Source: UBA5066 sp048500275 (GTDB lineage: Bacteria > Acidobacteriota > Thermoanaerobaculia > UBA5066). From it: DNA of 64,000 nt. A program made the translations under genes and the position numbers. The notes beneath the pieces are model-generated. The model was given only the letters and a program-made list of their open reading frames with translations, was not told where the DNA came from and searched no databases. This document shows positions 26,058-33,425 of this stretch, in pieces; the first letter of the stretch is position 1, and every line of letters starts with the position of its first letter. Location of the stretch: assembly GCA_048500275.1 (NCBI GenBank), contig JASNYI010000003.1, positions 248,001 through 312,000 of the forward strand. Reading direction: 5' to 3'.

Positions 26058-27256
26058 ACATCCTCCAGCGGGGGCGGAGCAGGCAGGCGGCCGAGGAGAG
26101 CTTCCCGGCCCAGGGCGAGGGCGAGCTCGGCAACCCGCCGCGACCGGGCGTCCCCTGCCGCGGCGAGCCGGGCCTCCATCTCGAGGGCGAAACGGCCCTC
26201 GGCCGTCGACCGGTCGGCGCGCCCGTCGACCTCCTGCGCCGTGCGGTCGCGCAGGACGAGGTGCGCGACGAGGCCCTTCAGGTCGGCCAGCGCCTGCGCG
26301 GCGCGCGTCCCGGCCGGGGTGCGGCCGCGCACGGTGACCCGGACCAGGTCCGATGGCGTCGCGCCGGCCTCCAGGAGCAGGGCGAGCGCCGCTTCCCGAA
26401 GGGCGTCGGCGTCCCTCCCGCCGGCCTCGAGGACGAGGTCGAGCACCTGGCGCGCGTCGGCGGGGATCGTCTCGACCCGAGGCGGCGCCCCGTCCTCGAG
26501 CGTCACCTTGAGGAAGGCCCTCGGCCCGGTCTCGTCCAGCCCCCGGCCGGTCGGCGACCCGCTGTAGGCGCCGGCCGGGCTCCCGTCCTCCCGTCCGACG
26601 ACCTCGAAGGCGTGGTGGTGCCCGAGGGCGGCCCACGAGAAGCCCGCCCCGCAGAGCTCCTCCGCAGAGAACGGCGCGGTGACCTTGGACCCGGAGGGTG
26701 CGTCCGGCCCGCGGTAGCTCTCGAGGGAGCCGTGCAGCATCAGGAGAGCCCAGCGTGCGTCCGGCCTCGGCGGCGGCGGGGCGAGCGGCCGCCTCGCCTC
26801 GAGGAGCGGCGAAAGGAAGGCCCGGCCGGTCACGGTCGCGTCCTCCCGTCCGGGGACGGGGAGGGCGCTCCAGTCCGCGCTCCGGAAGACGAAGACGTTC
26901 CCGGGCCAGGAAGGCAGGCCGAGCGCTCCGAGGAACGTCTCGTCGTAGAAGCCTCCGGGCCCGGCGAAATCGTGGTTCCCCGGGGCTACGAAGACCGGAA
27001 CGGGATCCAGTGCGCCGAGTGCTTCCACGAGCCTCCGGAGGAGGGCGGGCGGGACGTTCTCGGCGTCCCAGAGGTCGCCCGGAAGGAGGACGACGTCGGG
27101 CCGGCAGCTCCGGGCGGCCCCGAGGAGGCGCTCCGGCGCGGAGTCCACCTCCTCGCGACGCTTCGCGCGGAACTCCTCCGGGAACGCGAGGCCCCGTCCC
27201 GCGAGGGCCGACCCGACGTGCCAGTCGGAGGATTGCAGCAGGACGAGAGGCGCCAC
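26054..27256 (-). CDS. YhaO-like metallophosphoesterase, DNA repair exonuclease (SbcD/Mre11 superfamily)
   Basis: The 400-residue product carries the Mre11-type ligand set: D11-W-H13 (SSDWHVG), G60-D61 (LPGDLWD), GN94-H95-D, LMLHGS and ALGHHHAFE. The C-terminal part (about 270-400) is an Ala/Leu/Arg-rich helical region that would contact the ATPase. It is followed immediately by the YhaN-like gene with a CTGA overlap, so the two are translationally coupled. The start GTG 27256 lacks a convincing Shine-Dalgarno and is 28 nt after yajC. Nuclease activity is inferred from the family. Confidence 0.88.
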   Translation of the reverse strand: MAPLVLLQSSDWHVGSALAGRGLAFPEEFRAKRREEVDSAPERLLGAARSCRPDVVLLPGDLWDAENVPPALLRRLVEALGALDPVPVFVAPGNHDFAGPGGFYDETFLGALGLPSWPGNVFVFRSADWSALPVPGREDATVTGRAFLSPLLEARRPLAPPPPRPDARWALLMLHGSLESYRGPDAPSGSKVTAPFSAEELCGAGFSWAALGHHHAFEVVGREDGSPAGAYSGSPTGRGLDETGPRAFLKVTLEDGAPPRVETIPADARQVLDLVLEAGGRDADALREAALALLLEAGATPSDLVRVTVRGRTPAGTRAAQALADLKGLVAHLVLRDRTAQEVDGRADRSTAEGRFALEMEARLAAAGDARSRRVAELALALGREALLGRLPAPPPLEDV

Positions 27257-27284
27257 GGCGATGGCGGTCGGGCGCCGCGCGGCC

Positions 27285-27626
27285 TCAGGCCGCGCCGCCC
27301 TGGTCCTTGCCCGCCTCCGTGTCGGCGATGACCGCGGTGATGGCGCTCTTGGCCATCTTCACCTTCACCGTGTCGGCGATCTTCACCCAGGCGATCGCGT
27401 CCTCGACCTGGGAGACCGTGCCGTAGATCCCGCCCGAGGTCATCACGCGGTCGCCCTTCTTCAGCTGCGAGAGCATCTCCTTCGTCTTCTTCTGCTGCTT
27501 CCTCATCGGGGCGAGGAGGACGAAGTAGAAGACGACGAAGATGAGGAGGAACGGGACCATCTGGAGCAGGCCGTCCTTCATCGACGGAGCCCCTTCGGCG
27601 GCCTGCAGGAGGGAGATCGGATTCAT
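27285..27626 (-). CDS. yajC: Preprotein translocase accessory subunit YajC
   Basis: The 113-residue product has a single N-terminal membrane helix (MVPFLLIFVVFYFVLLAPMRKQQKK), the YajC signature, followed by LKKGDRVMTSGGIYGTVSQVED. It associates with SecDF. The ATG overlaps the tgt stop by 4 nt (ATGA) and has AAGGA upstream. The classical tgt-yajC-secD-secF order is preserved, but the YhaO/YhaN pair lies between yajC and secD. Confidence 0.97.
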   Translation of the reverse strand: MNPISLLQAAEGAPSMKDGLLQMVPFLLIFVVFYFVLLAPMRKQQKKTKEMLSQLKKGDRVMTSGGIYGTVSQVEDAIAWVKIADTVKVKMAKSAITAVIADTEAGKDQGGAA

Positions 27627-28756
27627 TTCGCGTCCTTCCCGAAATCGAGGCGAAGCGCGGCTTCTGCCGCGAACGCCTCGTAGCGTCGTGCCGCGAGAGC
27701 CTCACGGATTCCCCTCATCAAGTCAAGGACGGCCGTCAGGTTGTGGACCGTCAGCAGCGTCGCCGCCGTCGGCTCGCCGAGGGCGAAGAGGTGTCGCAGG
27801 TAGGCTCGCGAAGCCGTGCGGCAGGTGGGGCAGGCGCATGCCGGGTCCACGGGGCCCGCGTCGGAGCGATACCTCGCCTGCTTGATCACGACGGTCCCTT
27901 CCGAGGTGTACGCGAGCCCGTGGCGGGCCGCGCGCGTCGGGAGGACGCAGTCGAAGAGGTCGAACCCGTTCGCGACGGCGTGGAGGATGTCGAGCGGGTG
28001 CCCGACACCCATGAGGTAGTGCGGGCGCCCGGCGGGCAGAAGCGGACCCGTCGCCTCGACGACGGCCCTCATCTCCTCCTTCGGCTCGCCGACCGAGACC
28101 CCGCCGCAGGCGATCCCCTCGAACCCCTCCCCGGCGACCGCCTCCGCGCTCGTTCGCCGGAGGTCGGGGAACATCCCCCCCTGGACGATCCCGAACTGCG
28201 CGCCCCGCTCCCCGTCTCCGCGGGCGGCGAGGAACGCCTCTCGGCCCCTCCGCGCCCAGCGGTGGGTCAGCTCCATCGAGCGCGCCGCCTGCTCGCGGGT
28301 CGCCGGGTACGGCGTGCACTCGTCGAGGGCCATCGCGACGTCCACCCCGAAGTCCCGGGCCTGCAGCTCCGCGGCCCGCTCGGGCGTCAGGAGGTGAGCG
28401 CTGCCGTCGATGTGGCTCCGGAAGAGGACTCCCTCTTCCGTGATCTTGCGGTTCGCGGCCAGGGACATGACCTGGAACCCGCCGGAATCGGTCAGGATAG
28501 GCTTCTCCCAGCCGACGAAACGGTGGAGTCCCCCCATCTCGCGGACCAGGTCCCCCCCGGGCCGCAGCATCAGGTGGTAGGTGTTCGCCAGGACGATCTC
28601 GGCCCCCGCCCCCACGACGTCGCTCCACCGGGCGGCCTTCACCGTCCCCGCCGTGCCGACGGGCATGAACGCGGGCGTCTCGACCGTGCCGTGGTCGAGG
28701 GTCAGGCGCCCCCGCCGGGCGGCACCGTCGAAGGAGAGGAGATCGAACTTCAGCAC
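27623..28756 (-). CDS. tgt: tRNA-guanine transglycosylase
   Basis: Exchanges guanine-34 for preQ1 in tRNAs with GUN anticodons, on the way to queuosine. The 377-residue product shows substrate-binding LTDSGGFQVMSL (D90), the nucleophile region FDLFDCVLPTRAARHG (D269) and the zinc site C307-A-C309-P-T-C312 with H338 in TVHNL. The TRAARHG segment differs from the more common TRNGRNG. The start is GTG 28756 (VLKFDLLS); the frame is open to 29257 but that runs antisense to the FYDLN gene. A TACACT box at 28804-28809 is a possible -10. Confidence 0.96.
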   Translation of the reverse strand: MLKFDLLSFDGAARRGRLTLDHGTVETPAFMPVGTAGTVKAARWSDVVGAGAEIVLANTYHLMLRPGGDLVREMGGLHRFVGWEKPILTDSGGFQVMSLAANRKITEEGVLFRSHIDGSAHLLTPERAAELQARDFGVDVAMALDECTPYPATREQAARSMELTHRWARRGREAFLAARGDGERGAQFGIVQGGMFPDLRRTSAEAVAGEGFEGIACGGVSVGEPKEEMRAVVEATGPLLPAGRPHYLMGVGHPLDILHAVANGFDLFDCVLPTRAARHGLAYTSEGTVVIKQARYRSDAGPVDPACACPTCRTASRAYLRHLFALGEPTAATLLTVHNLTAVLDLMRGIREALAARRYEAFAAEAALRLDFGKDAK

Positions 28757-28803
28757 GCAGGGTTCCGTTCCGGGCGCGTCGCGGGGGAGCCGTTCACGAC
28801 GCG

Positions 28804-28809
28804 AGTGTA
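28804..28809 (-). promoter_or_regulatory. tgt: Possible -10 box TACACT for tgt-yajC
   Basis: TACACT on the minus strand, 47 nt before the tgt GTG and divergent from the FYDLN promoter. No clear -35 is seen, so support is weak. Confidence 0.3.
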
Positions 28810-28850
28810 AGGGGCGAAAGGACGGGCGCCGGAACGGGCGCCGGAACGCG

Positions 28851-28879
28851 TTGACCGACCTTGGACCCGATGCTATGTT
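28851..28879 (+). promoter_or_regulatory. Promoter of the FYDLN-folK operon
   Basis: TTGACC (28851-28856), a 17-bp spacer and TATGTT (28874-28879). Predicted start near 28886, leaving a leader of about 18 nt with GAGGGAG before the ATG at 28904. Confidence 0.65.
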
Positions 28880-28903
28880 CCGGCGTCTTTTTTGAGGGAG
28901 CGA

Positions 28904-29236
28904 ATGCCCGATCTCGGCCAGAAACACGAGTGCTTCCGCTGCGGGACGAAGTTCTACGACCTGAAGAGAACGCCCGTCCTCTGTCCCAAGTGCGGAGCCG
29001 ACCAGAAGGACGCGCCGCCGCGCGACACGTCGCCGGCCGCGCTCATCGCCGCCCGGCGCGCCAAGCGCGACGAGTTCGCCGACCCGGACCTCTTCGAGCG
29101 CAACCGCGACGAGGAAGACATCGGGATCGAGCCCGAGGACCCGGCCGCCAAGTCCGCCCTCGACGACGAGGAGCTGCCGCTCGGCGAGGGGCCCAGCCTC
29201 GAGGCGGGCGACGCGGGGAGCGAAGACGACTACTGA
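28904..29236 (+). CDS. FYDLN-acid family zinc-ribbon protein
   Basis: The 110-residue product begins MPDLGQKHECFRCGTKFYDLKRTPVLCPKCG: a four-cysteine zinc ribbon with the diagnostic FYDL motif, followed by a strongly acidic C-terminus (DEEDIGIEPEDPA; DDEELPLGEG). This matches the TIGR02300 'FYDLN acid' family, whose function is unknown. ATG 28904 has GAGGGAG 6 nt upstream; a TTG at 28892 in the same frame is less likely. The stop is followed directly by folK. Confidence 0.88.
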   Translation: MPDLGQKHECFRCGTKFYDLKRTPVLCPKCGADQKDAPPRDTSPAALIAARRAKRDEFADPDLFERNRDEEDIGIEPEDPAAKSALDDEELPLGEGPSLEAGDAGSEDDY

Positions 29237-29249
29237 GGACCCGGTCGAG

Positions 29250-29732
29250 ATCGCCATCGGCCTCGGCGGGAACCTCGGGTCGCCGCGGCTCGCGTTCGCC
29301 CGCGCCCTCCGGAGTCTCTCGCCGCACTTCGAGGACGTCGTCCTCTCTCCGCTCTACCGGACGGAGCCGGTGGGCGGCCCCGGGCAGCCCGACTACCTGA
29401 ACGCCGTCGCGACCGGCCGGACCCGCCTGCCTGCCCGGGAGCTGCTCGCCCTTCTCGGACGCCTCGAGGCCGAGGCGGACCGCGATCCGCTCGGCGAGAG
29501 GAACGGTCCCCGGACGCTCGACCTCGACCTCCTCCTCTACGGGGACCAGGTCATCGTGCTCCCGGACCTCGTCGTCCCCCACCCCCGCCTCGCGGCGCGC
29601 CGGTTCGTCCTCGCGCCGCTGGCCGACCTGATGCCGGACCGCGTCGTCCCCGGGACCGGGCGCACCGTCGCGAGCCTACTCTCCGCGGCTCCGCCGGCCC
29701 GGGTCGAACGGCTCGACGGGCCCCTCTCCTGA
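29250..29732 (+). CDS. folK: 2-amino-4-hydroxy-6-hydroxymethyldihydropteridine pyrophosphokinase (HPPK)
   Basis: Transfers pyrophosphate to the pterin in folate synthesis. The reading frame contains IAIGLGGNLGSPRLAFARAL, PLYRTEPVGGPGQPDYLNAV, the HPPK signature RNGPRTLDLDLLLYGD and VVPHPRLAARRFVLAPLADL, together a complete HPPK of about 160 residues. No ATG, GTG or TTG lies in frame before 29370, which is already inside the fold. The best fit is an ATC at 29250, 9 nt after GAGGAC, giving 160 residues. Either a rare start codon or a sequence error is implied. It follows the FYDLN gene by 13 nt, as an operon. Confidence 0.88.
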   Translation: MAIGLGGNLGSPRLAFARALRSLSPHFEDVVLSPLYRTEPVGGPGQPDYLNAVATGRTRLPARELLALLGRLEAEADRDPLGERNGPRTLDLDLLLYGDQVIVLPDLVVPHPRLAARRFVLAPLADLMPDRVVPGTGRTVASLLSAAPPARVERLDGPLS

Positions 29733-29735
29733 GCC

Positions 29736-30656
29736 TCAGGCAGGGCCGGCGCCGCCGGGCGCTCCCGGAGGCGGCGTGCGCGGCTCGAACCGGAGCTGCT
29801 CGCCGGCGAGCGTGACCCTCGTGAAGGCGGGGACCGACGTCGTCAGCCAGACGCTTCCGCCGATGACGCTCCCGCGCCCGATGACGGTCGCCCCCCCCAG
29901 GATCGTCGCGCCCGCGTAGATGACGACGTCGTCCTCCACGGTCGGGTGGCGCTTGACGCCCCGGATCAGCTCGCCGTGCTCGTTCTTCGGGAACGAGAGC
30001 GCCCCGAGCGTCACGCCCTGGTAGATCTTCACCCGGTCGCCGATCGTCGTCGTCTCCCCGATGACCACGCCCGTTCCGTGGTCGATGAAGAACGAGCGGC
30101 CGATCGTGGCCCCCGGGTGGATGTCGACGCCCGTCTCGTTGTGCGCGAACTCGGTCATGATCCGTGGGATCAGCCGGACCCCCAGCCGGTGGAGCTCGTG
30201 GGCGATCCGGTACGTGAAGGCCGCCTTGACGCCCGGGTACGCGAGGATCAGCTCGTCGAAGCCCTGGGCCGCCGGGTCGCCGTCGTACGCGGCCTGGACG
30301 TCCTCGGCGACCCGGTCGGACACGTCGGGGAGCCGCTCGAAGAGCTCCGTGACGACCTCCCGCGCGTGCTTGCGCGCCGCCGGGCGCCCCTCCCGCTCCT
30401 CCAGCGCCCGCTCCACCTCGGCGGAGAGCCGCAGGTGAATCCGGAAAAGGACGTCGCCGAGGTGGTCCCGGAGGTTGTCGCGGTAGAGGACCGTGTCGCC
30501 GAAGTAGCCGGGGTAGATCACCTCCTGGAAGAGGCGGATGATCTCGATGATCTCCTTCTTCTGAGGGCGCGCGGGCGCGTCGACTGCCGAGAGCTGGGGC
30601 CGGCTCTCCGAGGCGGCGACGACGCGCGAGATCGCGCTGCGGATCCTCTCCTTCAT
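29736..30656 (-). CDS. cysE: Serine O-acetyltransferase, EpsC/CysE type
   Basis: Acetylates serine for cysteine synthesis. The 306-residue protein has an N-terminal helical domain (IIEIIRLFQEVIYPGYFGDTVLYRDN) and a C-terminal left-handed beta-helix of hexapeptide repeats (GVDIHPGATIGRSFFIDHGTGVVIGETTTIGDRVKIYQGVTLGA) with the catalytic His in IDHGTG. The length and the VIYPGYFGD motif fit the EpsC-like serine acetyltransferases rather than short CysE. ATG 30656 has AGGTGAG upstream and lies 5 nt after the TatT-like gene. The C-terminal tail is Pro/Gly-rich. Confidence 0.92.
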   Translation of the reverse strand: MKERIRSAISRVVAASESRPQLSAVDAPARPQKKEIIEIIRLFQEVIYPGYFGDTVLYRDNLRDHLGDVLFRIHLRLSAEVERALEEREGRPAARKHAREVVTELFERLPDVSDRVAEDVQAAYDGDPAAQGFDELILAYPGVKAAFTYRIAHELHRLGVRLIPRIMTEFAHNETGVDIHPGATIGRSFFIDHGTGVVIGETTTIGDRVKIYQGVTLGALSFPKNEHGELIRGVKRHPTVEDDVVIYAGATILGGATVIGRGSVIGGSVWLTTSVPAFTRVTLAGEQLRFEPRTPPPGAPGGAGPA

Positions 30657-30661
30657 CGCGC

Positions 30662-31552
30662 TCACCTGCCGGCCCACGCGGCGAGGAGCGTTCGGGCGTC
30701 CTCCTGGGCCCGCGCGTCCTCCACCGCGAGCGAGGCCGTCGGCGTGTCCTCGACGAGCTCCTCGAGCATTCGCCTCGCCTCGGGCCGCTTCTCCTTCTCG
30801 TAGTCCCAGAGGGCCTCGGCGAGGTAGAGACGGTTGACGAAGTTCCGGGGAGCGGTCCGCGCCGCCTCGCGGAGGTTCTTGAGCGCCTCGCCGCGGGAAG
30901 CCCACCCCGTAACGAACGGAATCGACGGGGTCTGGTGGTGGAGCCGGCCCAGGACGCGATACCCCCCCCCTTCGTCGAAGCCGGGGTCGAGCCGGATGAC
31001 GGCCTCGGCGTAGTCGCGGATCTTCGCCGCCGCACCCTGCCGCGCCGCAGCCGTCTTCCCGAAGACGAGCGCCCACTTCCCCCAGTTCACCGCCGCCCAG
31101 AGGAAGCAGGGTGTCACCTCGGCGCGCCCCTTCACGAACGGGACGAGCTCCACGGGCGTCGCCTTCGCGAGGTCCCTGCCGGCCAAAGCCCCCGCCTCCT
31201 TCCGGATGAGCTCGAGCGTGGATTCTCCGAGCCGCTTCCCCTCTTCGAAGACGTCCCTCTTCGCCGCGTTCCCCTCCGTGGCGTGCTCGCCCTGGAAGTA
31301 GAGGGCCCGCATGAGCTTCCAGCGGGCCTCGAGCGAGCCCGGGTCGGCGGCCAGGGCGCTGCGGCCCGCCGCGAGCACCGGGGACACCGATTCGGGCCTC
31401 GCCCTCCCGCCGGCGGCGCCCTGCGACCGGAGGGCCCACGCGGCGTCGAGCGCCCCGGCAGCCGCCGACTCCCCGGCGCCCGGGGCCGGCGGTGCGACGA
31501 GCAGGGGCAGAGGAAGCAGAACCGGCAGGACGAGCCGAGTCACGGGGTTCAT
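30662..31552 (-). CDS. Secreted TPR-like protein resembling the TRAP-transporter TatT component
   Basis: The 296-residue product has a signal peptide (LVLPVLLPLPLLVAPPAPGAGES) and an all-helical mature part. CFLWAAVNWGKWALVFGK, IRLDPGFDEGGGYRVLGRLHHQTP and GEALKNLREAARTAPRNFVNRLYLAEAL resemble the TatT/TRAP T-component family, periplasmic TPR-like trimers seen beside TRAP transporters. No TRAP permease is present, so the partner is unknown. A TAAGAT box ends 6 nt before the ATG and there is no Shine-Dalgarno. It is probably cotranscribed with the serine acetyltransferase. Confidence 0.7.
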   Translation of the reverse strand: MNPVTRLVLPVLLPLPLLVAPPAPGAGESAAAGALDAAWALRSQGAAGGRARPESVSPVLAAGRSALAADPGSLEARWKLMRALYFQGEHATEGNAAKRDVFEEGKRLGESTLELIRKEAGALAGRDLAKATPVELVPFVKGRAEVTPCFLWAAVNWGKWALVFGKTAAARQGAAAKIRDYAEAVIRLDPGFDEGGGYRVLGRLHHQTPSIPFVTGWASRGEALKNLREAARTAPRNFVNRLYLAEALWDYEKEKRPEARRMLEELVEDTPTASLAVEDARAQEDARTLLAAWAGR

Positions 31553-31558
31553 GTGCGG

Positions 31559-31564
31559 ATCTTA
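31559..31564 (-). promoter_or_regulatory. -10 box TAAGAT next to the TatT-like start
   Basis: TAAGAT, then CCGCAC, then the ATG at 31552: the predicted transcription start falls on the start codon. No Shine-Dalgarno or clear -35 is present. Confidence 0.5.
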
Positions 31565-31616
31565 CGGTTGTGGCCCCCTTCGCTGACAGCCGCCCGGACC
31601 CCCGGCGACCCGAAGG

Positions 31617-31622
31617 TAGAAT
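31617..31622 (+). promoter_or_regulatory. -10 box TAGAAT upstream of the DUF3467 gene
   Basis: TAGAAT differs from TATAAT at one position. The -35 region is not convincing. Transcription would start near 31629, just before a leader hairpin. Confidence 0.45.
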
Positions 31623-31634
31623 GGCACCCTTCTT

Positions 31635-31655
31635 GCGGACGGACTCCGGGTCCGC
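31635..31655 (+). other. Leader hairpin before the DUF3467 gene
   Basis: GCGGAC, 9 nt and GTCCGC form a 6-bp stem in the short leader, ending a few bases before the GAGGTG ribosome binding site. It could influence translation. Confidence 0.35.
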
Positions 31656-31671
31656 ATGGTGAGGTGTCTCA

Positions 31672-31998
31672 ATGGCTGACGTCCCGACGAAACCCGAGGG
31701 GACCGCTCCCCCGGCCCTCCAGTTCTCCATGGACGACGCGGTCGCGAGCGGGGTCTACGCGAACTTCGTCAACATCATCCACAACCCCGCGGAGTTCGTC
31801 TTCGACTTCGCGCGGGTCGTTCCGGGCCGGTCGGACGTCAGGATCCTCTCCCGAATCCTGACGACCCCCGTACACGCCAAGCAGCTCCTCAACGCGCTGG
31901 CCCAGAACATCGCCATCTACGAGAAGAGCTTCGGGGCGATCCGCGTCGACTTCGAGCCGCCCCGGCCCGACGCCGCGACGCCCGTCCGACCGAACTGA
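31672..31998 (+). CDS. DUF3467 family protein
   Basis: The 108-residue product shows the family pattern: GVYANFVNIIHNPAEFVFDFARVVPG, then VRILSRILTTPVHAKQLLNALAQNIAIYEKSFGAI. DUF3467 proteins are small, cytoplasmic and uncharacterised. The ATG has GAGGTG 6 nt upstream. It is followed after 23 nt by the thioredoxin-like gene, so the two may be cotranscribed. Confidence 0.88.
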   Translation: MADVPTKPEGTAPPALQFSMDDAVASGVYANFVNIIHNPAEFVFDFARVVPGRSDVRILSRILTTPVHAKQLLNALAQNIAIYEKSFGAIRVDFEPPRPDAATPVRPN

Positions 31999-32021
31999 CC
32001 GACGACCGCCGAAAGGAAGAA

Positions 32022-32516
32022 ATGCGCCCGAACCTCCGATTCGTCGCCGCCGCGCTCCTCGCCACCCTCCCCCTCGCGGCCACGGCCGCACCCCCCGCCC
32101 CCTCGCCCGACACGCTCCCGATCTACGACACGACCAGCATCGGCTCCCTCGCGGTCGAGGCCGCCTCGAAGGCGGCCATCGAATCGGGGCGACGGCTCTT
32201 CGTCAACTTCGGGACGAACGACTGCGTTCCCTGCCGCGTCGTCAACGAGGCGATCTACGAGGAGCCCTTCCAGACGGCGTTCTTCGGCGAGTTCGTGCCC
32301 GTCTTCGTCGACGTCAGCCCGGGCTCGCCCAACGAGGCGCTGCTCACGCGCTACGGCGTCGACGCGTCGAAGGGCCTGCCGGCGATCGTCCTCTCCGACG
32401 CCCAGATGCGGGTCTCCGAGGTGACGAAGGAAGGGGAGGTCGCGGCGGCCGGGACGAAGGGCAAGGAAGCCGTCCGGGAGTGGCTCCTGAAGAGGTTCAG
32501 CCGGAAGGAGGATTAG
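32022..32516 (+). CDS. Periplasmic thioredoxin-fold protein
   Basis: The 164-residue product has a signal peptide (RFVAAALLATLPLAATAAPPA) and a thioredoxin fold with C68-V-P-C71 after RLFVNFGTND, and a cis-proline loop KGLPAIVLSD. The spacing (strand, CxxC, helix, EEPFQTAFFGEFVPVFVDV) resembles DUF255/thioredoxin-7 types. It is probably an exported disulfide reductase or oxidase; no DsbD-like partner is in the window. The gene is convergent with the AlkD-like gene. Confidence 0.85.
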   Translation: MRPNLRFVAAALLATLPLAATAAPPAPSPDTLPIYDTTSIGSLAVEAASKAAIESGRRLFVNFGTNDCVPCRVVNEAIYEEPFQTAFFGEFVPVFVDVSPGSPNEALLTRYGVDASKGLPAIVLSDAQMRVSEVTKEGEVAAAGTKGKEAVREWLLKRFSRKED

Positions 32517-32552
32517 CGCCGGCCTTCTCGTCGCGCCGGGTCCGGAGTCCGC

Positions 32553-33329
32553 CTAGCGGCCTGCGGCGGCCAGGCTGCCGAGGCTGGCCTGCTGGGCCTC
32601 GAGCTTGGCGATCAGCGCGGCGCGCCGCGCGGCGTCGAGGTTCTCCGACCCGGCCCTCAGGATCGCGGGGTTGCCGTCGATCGACCGGCGGAAGAGAAAG
32701 TCCTGGACCGCCTTGGCGTCGATCTTCGTCGTCGTCCGGAGAAGCCCGGCCACCTCGGTAACGAGGACCGGGTGCTCTTCGTTGAGGAGGATCTCGCAGA
32801 GGTCGAGCGCGAGCGCAGCGTCGCGACGCCCCTCGCTCACGAGCCCCGACGCCGCGAGGAGCGCGAGGCGCTTGCGCCCGACGCTCCGAAGGCGCGCCCA
32901 CTTCCGCACGGTGGCGATCTTGGCGGGATCGAGCGCGAGCGCAGGGGCCGCGACCCGGGCTCCCAGCGCCTCGGCGACCTCGAGGTCGTCGGCGACGCCG
33001 CTCCACTTGTCCATTCGGAGGAGGAGCGACGGGTCGAAGTCCTTCCGGAACCTCTCGAGGAGGTCGATCGCCACCAGGATCTCTTCCTTGACCTTCCGGC
33101 CGGCCGCGCCGTCGAGGAGGTCGGCGCACAGCGGGTAGTCGAGCGTCGCCCTGTGGCGCACCGCGACCTCGCGCGCGATCGTCTTCAGGCTGCTCGCCCG
33201 GACCCCGACGGACTTCAGGGGGCTCTTCTCGCCGGCGGCGGGACGCGCCTTCTCCTCCGCCTTCTCGTCGAGGGAGGTGCGGATCTCCTTGAGGATCGAT
33301 GCGACTGCTGGGGAAGTGATCTTGGCCAT
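32553..33329 (-). CDS. AlkD-like DNA alkylation repair family protein (HEAT-like)
   Basis: The 258-residue, all-helical protein contains VGVRASSLKTIAREVA, the opening motif of the AlkC/AlkD superfamily, a HEAT-like series of helices, the MDKWSGVADDLEVAEAL segment and a RKWARLRSVGRKRLALLAAS helix pair. AlkD enzymes excise 3- and 7-alkylpurines. The catalytic Asp and Trp positions cannot be verified without alignment, so the glycosylase activity is an inference. The start is ATG 33329; a TAAACT box lies 16 nt upstream and there is no clear Shine-Dalgarno. Confidence 0.72.
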   Translation of the reverse strand: MAKITSPAVASILKEIRTSLDEKAEEKARPAAGEKSPLKSVGVRASSLKTIAREVAVRHRATLDYPLCADLLDGAAGRKVKEEILVAIDLLERFRKDFDPSLLLRMDKWSGVADDLEVAEALGARVAAPALALDPAKIATVRKWARLRSVGRKRLALLAASGLVSEGRRDAALALDLCEILLNEEHPVLVTEVAGLLRTTTKIDAKAVQDFLFRRSIDGNPAILRAGSENLDAARRAALIAKLEAQQASLGSLAAAGR

Positions 33330-33345
33330 ACGCGAACGCCGTGGG

Positions 33346-33351
33346 AGTTTA
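33346..33351 (-). promoter_or_regulatory. -10 box TAAACT upstream of the AlkD-like gene
   Basis: TAAACT followed by CCC, 16 nt before ATG 33329, in an otherwise GC-rich gap. The same TAAACTCC sequence precedes mnmA. Confidence 0.4.
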
Positions 33352-33425
33352 TCACGCCGGAGCCCCCGCGGACGACCCCGGCGCACACCCGCAACGCCTT
33401 GGCCCGGATCCTGCCCGCGGCGATC

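Noticed and set aside
23115..27256. SbcC-SbcD annotation
   Set aside because: The ATPase has no CxxC zinc hook and carries two central hydrophobic segments; the YhaN-YhaO type fits better.
29226..29260. Programmed +1 frameshift joining the FYDLN gene to folK
   Set aside because: The folK frame is +1 to the FYDLN stop, but there is no slippery CUUU-type site, and the two proteins are normally separate.
33330..33425. Possible small gene between the AlkD-like gene and mnmA
   Set aside because: No start with a ribosome binding site and no conserved translation; only the TAAACT box is notable.
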